Assembly: GCA_030426085.1 (NCBI GenBank)
Contig: JAUHYW010000081.1
Location: forward strand, 1-45,438
Length of the DNA: 45,438 nucleotides
Origin: a bacterium
GTDB lineage: Bacteria; Myxococcota_A; Bradymonadia; UBA7976; UBA1532
Direction: 5' to 3'
Part shown: in pieces, positions 7,783 to 15,212 of the stretch
Numbering within the stretch: the first letter of the stretch is position 1
Layout: each line of letters starts with the position of its first letter
Translations under genes and position numbers: made by a program
The notes under the pieces: model-generated
Database searches by the model: none
What the model saw: only the letters and a program-made list of their open reading frames with translations
Told to the model about the DNA's origin: nothing

Positions 7783-9086
7783 TCGGCCGCCTCCTCAGCC
7801 GGCGGGTTCACCGCGGCGTTCATGTGCATCACGAAGCCCTGCCCCGCCGTCAGGTGGGCCGGAGCCGAGGTCACCGTGGGGAACATCAGGTTGTCGCCGC
7901 CGGCGTTGCCCTCGGGGGTGTCGAGGATCTGGTCGGTGATGCCGCCGAAGAACTCCTGAGTGTGGTACAGGCCGAGGAAGTGACCGCCCTCGTGGCCCAT
8001 GATGTGCCCGATGGACAGCGGGTTGGGGTCGAGCGCGGTGGCCACCGCGACCCCGCTGCGCACCGTGCCCGGCTGCAGCATCGGCCCGGGGGTGCCCCCG
8101 GCGATGCCCCCGATGGCGCCGCCGAACTGGGGCTCGCCGATGCGGTCGACGAAGAAGAACGACAGCCCGGTCTCGAAGGCGCTGAGGGCGAACATCTCGT
8201 GCAGGGTGCTGTCGAGCGCGGCCGGCCCGGGGCCCTGGGGGCCGCTGTCCACCGCGCGGAACCGCTCGGGGATGTCGGTGTAGGTCACCTCGCCCAGCTC
8301 GATGCCGATCTCGCCGTAGAACTCGGCCAGCCGGTTCAGCGCCGCCTGGAAGTCGGGGTCGTCGGGCGCGTTGGCCGCCGTCCAGCCCCGCGATCCGGTG
8401 AAGTGCATATGCACGTCGAGCACGCCCCGCTCGGGGCGGGGCCCGCGCTTGACGTAGACCAGGATGTCGACGGCGGTCGTCGTCGGGCCGAACTGCCCCA
8501 GGCCGGCGATCTGGAACCGCCACTCGCCGGGGCTCACCTCGACCTCGGGGTTGTTGGGCGCGAGCAGCGTCGCCAGCCCGGTGGCGGCGGTCGCCGAGCG
8601 GTTGGGGCTCTTGAACGCCCCGGGGAACGGCGAGAGCTGGCGGTCGAAGGCGGTGATCTGGACCCCGGGCGGGTTCTCGGCGACGAGGAGCTGCCCCTCG
8701 GGGCCTTCGAGGTGCACCACCGAGTAGAACACCGTCGGGTCGCCGATGCCGACGATCGTCAGGCTCTGTACGTCGTCGGGCAGGTCGAGGGTGAGCATCT
8801 CGGTGTAGCCCGCGGCGACCTCGACGTCGTCGAACTCGATCAGGTCGAGGCCGCCCGCCGTCGCCGGGGGCGGGGCCATGTCGGGGTCTTCGCCCGGCTC
8901 GGCGTCCCACGCGGGGGGGCCCATGTCGTCCGAACCGGGGTCGGCGTCGAACTCGGGGTCGAGGGTGAGCACGTCACCCGCTCCGCCGTCGCCGAAGACC
9001 ACCGGGTCGGGGTCGGAGCCCCCGTCGGCGGGCACACAGGCGGGCAGGGCAAAGGCGAGCGAGACGGCCAGGGCGGCGCGGCGCAT
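7779..9086 (-). CDS. Metzincin-type zinc metalloprotease lipoprotein
   Basis: The 435-residue protein has a lipoprotein leader (MRRAALAVSLAFALPAC, lipid Cys17) and an acidic linker rich in Asp/Pro. A beta-rich domain follows (about 80-220, PPC-like), then the protease domain. The zinc motif HExxHxxGxxH is complete: His365, Glu366, His369 and His375 in HEGGHFLGLYH. A Met-turn candidate NLMFP places Met401 25 residues later, as metzincins require. It is therefore probably an active, surface-anchored endopeptidase. A GGAGG Shine-Dalgarno precedes the ATG at 9086, which was preferred over the longer in-frame start at 9224 because it yields the signal peptide. It is translationally coupled to the HEAT-like protein. 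Confidence 0.88.
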   Translation of the reverse strand: MRRAALAVSLAFALPACVPADGGSDPDPVVFGDGGAGDVLTLDPEFDADPGSDDMGPPAWDAEPGEDPDMAPPPATAGGLDLIEFDDVEVAAGYTEMLTLDLPDDVQSLTIVGIGDPTVFYSVVHLEGPEGQLLVAENPPGVQITAFDRQLSPFPGAFKSPNRSATAATGLATLLAPNNPEVEVSPGEWRFQIAGLGQFGPTTTAVDILVYVKRGPRPERGVLDVHMHFTGSRGWTAANAPDDPDFQAALNRLAEFYGEIGIELGEVTYTDIPERFRAVDSGPQGPGPAALDSTLHEMFALSAFETGLSFFFVDRIGEPQFGGAIGGIAGGTPGPMLQPGTVRSGVAVATALDPNPLSIGHIMGHEGGHFLGLYHTQEFFGGITDQILDTPEGNAGGDNLMFPTVTSAPAHLTAGQGFVMHMNAAVNPPAEEAAE

Positions 9087-9289
9087 GACACCTCCATCGT
9101 CGGTCGGGGGGCGGCACCATAGCGAAGCGCGTCCGGCGCACCGCAGTGCAAAGACTTGCACCGCGGCCTTCGGTATCGCGCCGGCCGGGCGGGCGCTTTG
9201 TCCGACCGACCCTCTTGCGCCCACCGGCCCGGATCCGCTCTCTTTGGCCCGCGGCGCCCCCGGGGAGTCGGGCGCCGGGGGAGGACAGC

Positions 9290-12034
9290 ATGTCGCGGTA
9301 TATCGCCGCTTTCGTGATTCTGATCGCCGGGCCGCTCCTGACCGCGTGCAGCGAGGACGCGCCGGCCGATCCGCAGGAGGAGACGCCCGACGGGGGCATG
9401 CCGATGGAGGGCTGCGAGTCGGACTTCGCCTGCGGCGCGGGCCAGATCTGCAACATGGGCCAGTGCCGGGCCGGGCAGTGCAACCTCGAGCGCACCTGCC
9501 CGATGGGCCAGACCTGCGATCCGGCCGACTTCACGTGCAGCGACGAGAGCGAGCCGGGCTGCACCGCCGACGCCGAGTGCGCCGTCGGCTTCTGTATCGA
9601 CGAGACCTGCCAGGACGTGCAGTGCGCCCGGGACGAGGACTGCGACCCCAACGAGCAGTGCTCCGAGCAGAACCGCTGCCTGCCGATGATCGCCGCCTGC
9701 GTCGACGGGGACGAGGACGGCTACGGCATCGGCATGGACTGCCTGGGCATCGACTGCGACGACGGCGACCCGAACATCAACCCCGGCGTCGAGGAGAACG
9801 GCCAGACCCGCTGCGACGACGGGGTCGACGACGACTGCTCGGGGGCCGACGCCCGCTGCGGCGAGCGCGATCAGGACATGGACGGGGTCACCGACCGCGG
9901 CGGGGACTGCGACGACGGCGACCCCGAGGTCAACCCGAACACCGACGAGGTCCCGTACAACGGCAAGGACGACGACTGCGACCCCGAGACGAGCGACGAC
10001 GACGTCGACGGCGACGGGTCCATCGCCGAGGAGGCCGGGGGCGACGACTGCGACGACCGCGCGCCCCAGATCTACCCCGGCGCCCGGGAGATCGCGGGCG
10101 ACGGCATCGACCAGGACTGCGACGGCATGGACCGCGAGCCGAGCATCGGCGACGCCGACGGGGATGGCTTCTCGGAGCTGGACGGGGACTGCAACGACGA
10201 GGATCCGGCGGTCAACCCCGATGCGCTCGAGGTGCCCTACAACGGCAAGGACGACGACTGCAACCGGGCCACGCCGGACAACGATCTGGACAACGACACC
10301 TTCCCCTCGCCCATCGACTGCGACGACGAGCGGCCCCGGGTGAACCCCGCCGAGGTCGAGGTCTACTACAACGGCCTGGACGACGACTGCGACCCGAGCA
10401 CGGCCGACGACGACGCCGACGGGGACGGCTTCGCCGCCGCCGAGGTGGGCGGGCCCGACTGCAACGACCGGGCGGCGGCGGTCAACCCCGACGGGCTCGA
10501 GGAGAACTACAACGGCCTGGACGACGACTGCGACCCGACGACCCCCGACGACGACCTGGACGACGACGGCTTCGGGCGGGACGAGGACTGCGACGACAGC
10601 GACCCCGCCCGCAACCCGGGGGTGGTGGAGAACGCGACGACCCTGTGCGACGACGGCGTCGACCACGACTGCCGGGGCGGCGACGTGCAGTGTGACGCCG
10701 ACGCGGTCGACGGGGACGGCGACGGGGTGCCCGACGATCAGGACTGCGCGCCGGAGGACCCGACCGTGCCCGGCCCCCGGGAGATCGTGGGCAACGGCGT
10801 CGACGACGACTGCGACCCCGCGACCCCCGATGAGCTGGCGGCGTGCGACGACGACGTCTTCGACGTCCAGGCGCCCAACGACGCGGTCGGCGACGCGCTC
10901 GGCGTCGAGGACGGCAACACCACCGGGGTGCAGTACGGCGACCTGCGCATCTGCCCGGGGGACGACGACTGGTACGTGATCGCGATCGGGCAGGACGACG
11001 GGCTCGAGGTCGACATCCGCTTCTCGCACGCCGAGGGCGACCTCGACCTGCGGCTGGTGCGGGTCGAGGCCGACGGCAGCACGACCCCCATCGACAGCAG
11101 CGTCTCGACGACCGATCGCGAGACGGTCTACCTGCGGCGGGCCCCCGAGGCGGGCACCTACGCGGTGCGGGTCTACGGCTACGAGGGCGCCGAGGGCGGC
11201 TACACGATGACGGTCAACGTGTTCGAGGGCTGCACCGACGACCCCGAGGGCCTCGACGCCGAGCACGGCGACGACCGGGGGTCGGCCACCCGGCTGCCGC
11301 CGGTCGACGAGACCCGCCAGATCTGCGACTACGACGACGACTTCTACCGCTTCGACGTGGACGCGGCGACCGAGGTGCGCATCGAGGTGCTCTTCCCCCA
11401 CGCCGAAGGCGACATCGACGTCGAGCTGTACGACCCGGCCGGCGACCGCATCGCCGACGCGATCAGCTCCACCGACAACGAGCTGATCGAGATCGAGCTC
11501 ACCCCGGGCACCTACACCCTGCGGGTCTACGGCTATCTGGGCGCCCGCAACCGCTACAACGTCTTCGTGGCCAGCAACGAGACCGACAGCGTGCGGGTGG
11601 AGTACGAGATGGACGAGGGCATCCCCGACGCCGCCGACGGCCAGCGCGGGGTGCTGGAGGTGAACCTGCCGATCGAGGCCCCGCCGGGCGCGATCATCCG
11701 GGAGTTGGTGGTGCGTGATCTGATCGTGCGCCACGCATTCCTGCCCGATCTGGTGGTGAGCTATCTGTGGGACGACGACCCGGTGGTGGTGGTGTGGAAC
11801 CGGGCGGGGGACGAGAACGGCCGCGACGGCCGGCTCGATGACGACGTGCTGAACAACTTCTTCCTGCCCGGCAGCGACGACGACATCGACTTCGACGACC
11901 GCCGCCACCGCGAGTTCGCCGGCCGCCCGGCCAACGGCACGTTCACCCTGCGCATCGAGGACACGGTGAGCGGGGGCGTGGGGCAGTTCGAGCGCATCGA
12001 CCTCGAGGTGGAGTACCTCGTGCCGCTGCGCTGA
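9290..12034 (+). CDS. Large MopE-like calcium/metal-binding surface lipoprotein with PPC and P-domains
   Basis: The 914-residue lipoprotein has the leader MSRYIAAFVILIAGPLLTAC with Cys20 lipidated. A Cys-rich segment (about 45-140, DxxCxxGQxC pattern) comes first. Seven to eight MopE-type repeats follow (about 150-530), each of the form DCDDxDPxxNPxxxE-xxNGxDDDCD. These are predicted metal- or calcium-binding loops of the PF11617 type. Two bacterial pre-peptidase C-terminal (PPC)-like domains come next (about 545-760, both with a TYxxRVYGYxGA strand). The end resembles a proprotein-convertase P-domain (GTFTLRIEDTVSGGVGQFE). No catalytic domain is visible, so it is likely a structural or adhesive surface protein. 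The start at 9290 is supported by GGGGGAGG upstream and by the signal peptide. Confidence 0.88.
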   Translation: MSRYIAAFVILIAGPLLTACSEDAPADPQEETPDGGMPMEGCESDFACGAGQICNMGQCRAGQCNLERTCPMGQTCDPADFTCSDESEPGCTADAECAVGFCIDETCQDVQCARDEDCDPNEQCSEQNRCLPMIAACVDGDEDGYGIGMDCLGIDCDDGDPNINPGVEENGQTRCDDGVDDDCSGADARCGERDQDMDGVTDRGGDCDDGDPEVNPNTDEVPYNGKDDDCDPETSDDDVDGDGSIAEEAGGDDCDDRAPQIYPGAREIAGDGIDQDCDGMDREPSIGDADGDGFSELDGDCNDEDPAVNPDALEVPYNGKDDDCNRATPDNDLDNDTFPSPIDCDDERPRVNPAEVEVYYNGLDDDCDPSTADDDADGDGFAAAEVGGPDCNDRAAAVNPDGLEENYNGLDDDCDPTTPDDDLDDDGFGRDEDCDDSDPARNPGVVENATTLCDDGVDHDCRGGDVQCDADAVDGDGDGVPDDQDCAPEDPTVPGPREIVGNGVDDDCDPATPDELAACDDDVFDVQAPNDAVGDALGVEDGNTTGVQYGDLRICPGDDDWYVIAIGQDDGLEVDIRFSHAEGDLDLRLVRVEADGSTTPIDSSVSTTDRETVYLRRAPEAGTYAVRVYGYEGAEGGYTMTVNVFEGCTDDPEGLDAEHGDDRGSATRLPPVDETRQICDYDDDFYRFDVDAATEVRIEVLFPHAEGDIDVELYDPAGDRIADAISSTDNELIEIELTPGTYTLRVYGYLGARNRYNVFVASNETDSVRVEYEMDEGIPDAADGQRGVLEVNLPIEAPPGAIIRELVVRDLIVRHAFLPDLVVSYLWDDDPVVVVWNRAGDENGRDGRLDDDVLNNFFLPGSDDDIDFDDRRHREFAGRPANGTFTLRIEDTVSGGVGQFERIDLEVEYLVPLR

Positions 12035-12040
12035 GGCGCA

Positions 12041-12964
12041 TCACTCGGCCGCGCCCAGCTCACCGAGGTCGGGCCGCAGCGCGCCCTCCAGGTGCAGCGG
12101 CGCCTCGTCGGTGCTGTTGTTGCCCGCGCCCTGCACCACCGCCGACTGCCACACCCCGAAGCCCGCCTCGGCGTTGGCGGCGGTCGCGTTGCCTTCCAGG
12201 GTGGCGGTGGTCGACTGCGAGACGTTGATGCCCCGCTTGCCGTTGCCCGAGCTCTGGTTGCCCACCGCCGTCGCCAGCGTCGTGCGGTGCAGGCCGATGC
12301 CGTTGTGGCCGTTCCACCGGGTCACGCAGTCTTCGATCCGGGTCGCCGCCGTCGCCCCGACGTAGATGCCCCGGTTGGCGCCCTCGTTGACCTCGACCGC
12401 CCGCAGCGTGGTGCGGAAGCCCTGCCACAGCACCACCCCCCACCCGCCGGCCCGCAGCACCAGCGAGTCGGACAGCTCGCTGTCGACCGCCCGGTGCAGC
12501 ACGATGCCGTGGCCCGACATCGTGTCGGCGGTGATGCCCCGAAATGCGCTGTCCCGGAAGTCGTTCGCCCACAGCGCCTGGCGGCTGGTGGTGACGTAGG
12601 CCCGGTCGATGACGTGGCCCTCGCCCCGGTCGATGCGCACGCCGATGTCGGTGCGCGAGGCGCCGACCTGGTTCAGCGTCAGCCGGTCGACGTCCCGGGC
12701 GGCGATGCCGTTCTCGGTGAACCGGTCGACGGTGCAGCGCACGAGGGTGACGTCGTGGCCCCGCACGTCGATGCCGATGGCCTCGGTGTCGTCCCCCTGG
12801 ACCATGTGGCCGTCGCAGTCGAGGGTGACCCCGTCGGCGGCGATCACGATCGAGCCCTGGTGGTGCCCGGCCAGCGTGGTGTCGGCCTCGATGACGAGCG
12901 GCGCGGCCTGGGCGGCGGTGACGGTGAGGGCGGCGGCGGCGAGGGTGTTGATGAAGTGGCGCAT
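12041..12964 (-). CDS. Secreted right-handed beta-helix protein (NosD/pectate-lyase-like fold)
   Basis: The 307-residue protein has a signal peptide MRHFINTLAAAALTVTAAQAA. The repeated strand-turn units (GIDVRGHDVTLVRCTVDRF, GVRIDRG, GIVLHRAVDSELSDS, GIYVGA, GIGLHRTT, GINVSQSTTATLEGNATAAN) match parallel beta-helix (PbH1) repeats. These occur in NosD and periplasmic polysaccharide-modifying proteins. No catalytic triad of a known lyase family could be assigned. GGAGAG lies just before the ATG at 12964, which is preferred over the in-frame start at 13024. It is convergent with the MopE-like gene, with stops 6 nt apart and no obvious terminator. Confidence 0.85.
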   Translation of the reverse strand: MRHFINTLAAAALTVTAAQAAPLVIEADTTLAGHHQGSIVIAADGVTLDCDGHMVQGDDTEAIGIDVRGHDVTLVRCTVDRFTENGIAARDVDRLTLNQVGASRTDIGVRIDRGEGHVIDRAYVTTSRQALWANDFRDSAFRGITADTMSGHGIVLHRAVDSELSDSLVLRAGGWGVVLWQGFRTTLRAVEVNEGANRGIYVGATAATRIEDCVTRWNGHNGIGLHRTTLATAVGNQSSGNGKRGINVSQSTTATLEGNATAANAEAGFGVWQSAVVQGAGNNSTDEAPLHLEGALRPDLGELGAAE

Positions 12965-13127
12965 GGTGTCTCTCCGAGTGTGATGGGGCCGTTCGGCCCG
13001 TTGTGTGTGGTGCATCGTCTGCACACTCAGGAGGTTAGCGGCGGGGCGGCTGGAGGCCGATGACCGTTCGGGCCAGCGGGTTGGCAGTTCGGGACAGGCG
13101 CCGGCGGGGCCGGGTCGAGCCGGGCCC

Positions 13128-14123
13128 TCAGCCCTCGTCGGCGTCGGCCCGCCAGGCGGCGGGGGCCTCGCCGGTCCAGCGGCGGAAGGCTCGGTGGAAG
13201 GCGCTCGTCTCGCTGTAGCCGAGCATGAACGCCACCTCGTAGATCGCCAGCGAGCCCTCGGCCAGCCAGTAGCGGGCGAGCTGGGCCCGCACGTCGTCGA
13301 GCGCTTGCTGGAAGGTGGTCCCCTCGGCTTTGAGCCGGCGGGCGAGGGTCCGGGCGCTGACGCCGAGGCTGCGGGCGACGGCGTCCTTGTCGGCGACGCC
13401 CCGGGGCAGCAGGTCGCGCAGGGTGCTCTCGACGGCCAGGGCGGTCTCGCCGATCCCGTCGCCCTCCGGCGTGCGGGCTTCGAGCAGCGCCACCAGCCCC
13501 GGCTGCAAGTCGACCCGGGCGCCGAGCACCGGCAGGTCGAGCGCGTCGCCGAGGTCGAGCAGGGTCTCGTCGGCTTCGAACCGGGGGGCGACGCCGAAGA
13601 GCGCGGCGTGCTCGGCCGGGTCGCCCAGCGGCGCGTGGGTGAAGTGCACCGCCCGCGGGACCCACGCCTGCCCGGTGAGGTGGCGGCCGAGCACGACCCA
13701 CAGCCCGATCATGTGCTCGATGGGATGCCCCAGGGCCGCGAGCGCCGGGTGGGCCCCCACATGCAGCCGGCCGCCGACGAGCCGCCAGCGGGCGGCGTCG
13801 GTGACGAGGCCCTGGTGGCGGATGAAGAGCCCGAGCGCGTCGCGCAGGCGCGGGCAGTGGGCGATGGCGTAGCCCAGGACGCCGAGCGTGCCCGGCCCGG
13901 AGTGCTTCAGCGCGACGAGGCCCAGGTTGATGCCCGGCCGCGCGGCGAGCACCGCCCGGCCGACGGCGAGCTGGGCGGTCAGGGGCAGCGAGGCGTCGGG
14001 GTCGATCAGCTCGGCCTCGGTCAGCCCGGCGGCGTCGAGCAGGGCGCGCCGGGGCACCCCCGCGGCGACGCCGGCGCCGAGCAGCATGCGAAACAGGCCG
14101 GCGGCCAGTGTGGGTTCGGTCAT
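13128..14123 (-). CDS. AraC-family transcriptional regulator (OruR/ArgR-type)
   Basis: The 331-residue regulator has an N-terminal Arabinose_bd-type sensor domain (PF12625-like, about 20-200). The C-terminal double helix-turn-helix (about 235-325) includes VARSLGVSARTLARRLKAEG and the diagnostic IYEVAFMLGYSETSAFHRAFRRWTG segment of AraC proteins. It is divergent from the TerB-COQ4-like gene, so that gene is its most likely target. A 7-7-7 inverted repeat lies 16 nt upstream of its ATG. Shine-Dalgarno GGAGGCG precedes the ATG. The ligand is unknown; relatives respond to amino acids or fatty acids. Confidence 0.9.
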   Translation of the reverse strand: MTEPTLAAGLFRMLLGAGVAAGVPRRALLDAAGLTEAELIDPDASLPLTAQLAVGRAVLAARPGINLGLVALKHSGPGTLGVLGYAIAHCPRLRDALGLFIRHQGLVTDAARWRLVGGRLHVGAHPALAALGHPIEHMIGLWVVLGRHLTGQAWVPRAVHFTHAPLGDPAEHAALFGVAPRFEADETLLDLGDALDLPVLGARVDLQPGLVALLEARTPEGDGIGETALAVESTLRDLLPRGVADKDAVARSLGVSARTLARRLKAEGTTFQQALDDVRAQLARYWLAEGSLAIYEVAFMLGYSETSAFHRAFRRWTGEAPAAWRADADEG

Positions 14124-14138
14124 CTCGCCTCCGTCGTC

Positions 14139-14159
14139 CGAGGTGTGCTTTCCACCTCG
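14139..14159. promoter_or_regulatory. Inverted repeat, candidate operator between divergent genes
   Basis: CGAGGTG (14139-14145) and CACCTCG (14153-14159) form a perfect 7-bp inverted repeat with a 7-nt spacer. It lies in the 128-bp region between the AraC-type regulator and the TerB-COQ4 gene, just upstream of the regulator's ribosome binding site. Autoregulation by the AraC protein is the simplest guess, though AraC proteins more often bind direct repeats. Confidence 0.35.
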
Positions 14160-14251
14160 TGGCCCGATCGGTCAAGGGGGTGTCCCGAGATGCCATGGAG
14201 CCATCGGTCGCCGAGCGTTAGAGTCGGGGCGTCATCCGGAGGAGGAACATC

Positions 14252-15202
14252 ATGGACATCACCCGCCCCGACGCCCACGAAGCCCCGCTCTGCCTGCGGG
14301 CCATGAAGACCGTGCTCGGCGCCGACGGCGTCATCGGGCCCGCCGAGGCCCGCCTCGTCGCCGCCGCCCAGCGCATCATCCTGGGCACCGACCTCGACTT
14401 CGACGCGCTCGAGCCCATCGCGCCGAAGGCGCTGGCCGAGGGGCTCACCCGCCCCGCGCTGCGGACCCAGCTCATCGGGGCGATGGTCGTGCTCAGCTTC
14501 GCCAGCGGGGAGGCGGGCCCCGAGCAGCTCGAAGCCATCGAGGCGTTCGCCGCCGCGCTCGACGTGCAGCTCGACGAGGTCGGGACCCTGCGGCGCTACG
14601 TGAAGCGCAACCTGGCGCTGCTGCGGTTCGACGTGCTGCGGCGGATGTACATCGGCCAGGGCGTGGCCCGCATCTGGGAGGAGGACGGCGTGCGGGGCAT
14701 CGTGCGCACCATCGGCGGGGCGGCCGGGCTGCGCACTGATCCGGCGCTGGCGGCGAAGTACCGGGCGCTGGGCGAGATGCCCGAGGGCACGCTGGGCCGC
14801 GCGCTCTTCGACCACTACCGGACGAACGGCTTCCCCCTGCCCGGCGAGAAGTACGCCGGGCCCGAGATGATGATCCTGCACGACGTGGCGCATGTGCTGG
14901 GCGACTACGGGACCGACCACGCGGGCGAGTTCCAGGTGGCGGCGTTCACCGCCGGGTTCCGCCGGGCGCAGTCGTGGAGCATCCTGATCTTCGTGCTGTG
15001 CCAGTTCGACCTCGGGGTGCGGGTCGCCCCGCTGGCCGGCGTCGACGCGCAGATCGGGCTGCTCGAGCCCGAGCCGTTCTTCGAGGCGCTGATGCGGGGC
15101 AACGGGATGAAGCTGGACATCTTCGACGGGTGGGACTTCTGGGCGGCCGCCGACCGCCCGCTCGATGCGCTGCGCGCCGAGTACGGGATCGCGCCGGCCT
15201 GA
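14252..15202 (+). CDS. TerB-like / COQ4-like fusion protein
   Basis: The 316-residue protein has two parts. Residues about 10-125 are helical and resemble the TerB/tellurite-resistance fold (AMKTVLGADGVIGPAEARLV, then a second repeat around FASGEAGPEQLEAIEAFA). Residues about 165-290 resemble COQ4, including MPEGTLGRALFDHY and the zinc-type motif HDxxH-x11-E. This motif is exact: His210, Asp211, His214 and Glu226. In ubiquinone synthesis COQ4 acts in C1 decarboxylation/hydroxylation of the quinone head group. Whether this protein makes quinones is not shown, and no other ubi gene is nearby. A strong GGAGGAGG precedes the ATG. It is divergent from the AraC gene, which may control it. Confidence 0.75.
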   Translation: MDITRPDAHEAPLCLRAMKTVLGADGVIGPAEARLVAAAQRIILGTDLDFDALEPIAPKALAEGLTRPALRTQLIGAMVVLSFASGEAGPEQLEAIEAFAAALDVQLDEVGTLRRYVKRNLALLRFDVLRRMYIGQGVARIWEEDGVRGIVRTIGGAAGLRTDPALAAKYRALGEMPEGTLGRALFDHYRTNGFPLPGEKYAGPEMMILHDVAHVLGDYGTDHAGEFQVAAFTAGFRRAQSWSILIFVLCQFDLGVRVAPLAGVDAQIGLLEPEPFFEALMRGNGMKLDIFDGWDFWAAADRPLDALRAEYGIAPA

Positions 15203-15212
15203 AGCGGAGCGC

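Noticed and set aside
8840-11908. Open minus-strand frame of about 1020 codons rich in Val/Ala
   Set aside because: It is antisense to the Asp-rich MopE-like repeats; GAC codons read backwards give GTC Val. No start signal, domain or codon bias supports it.
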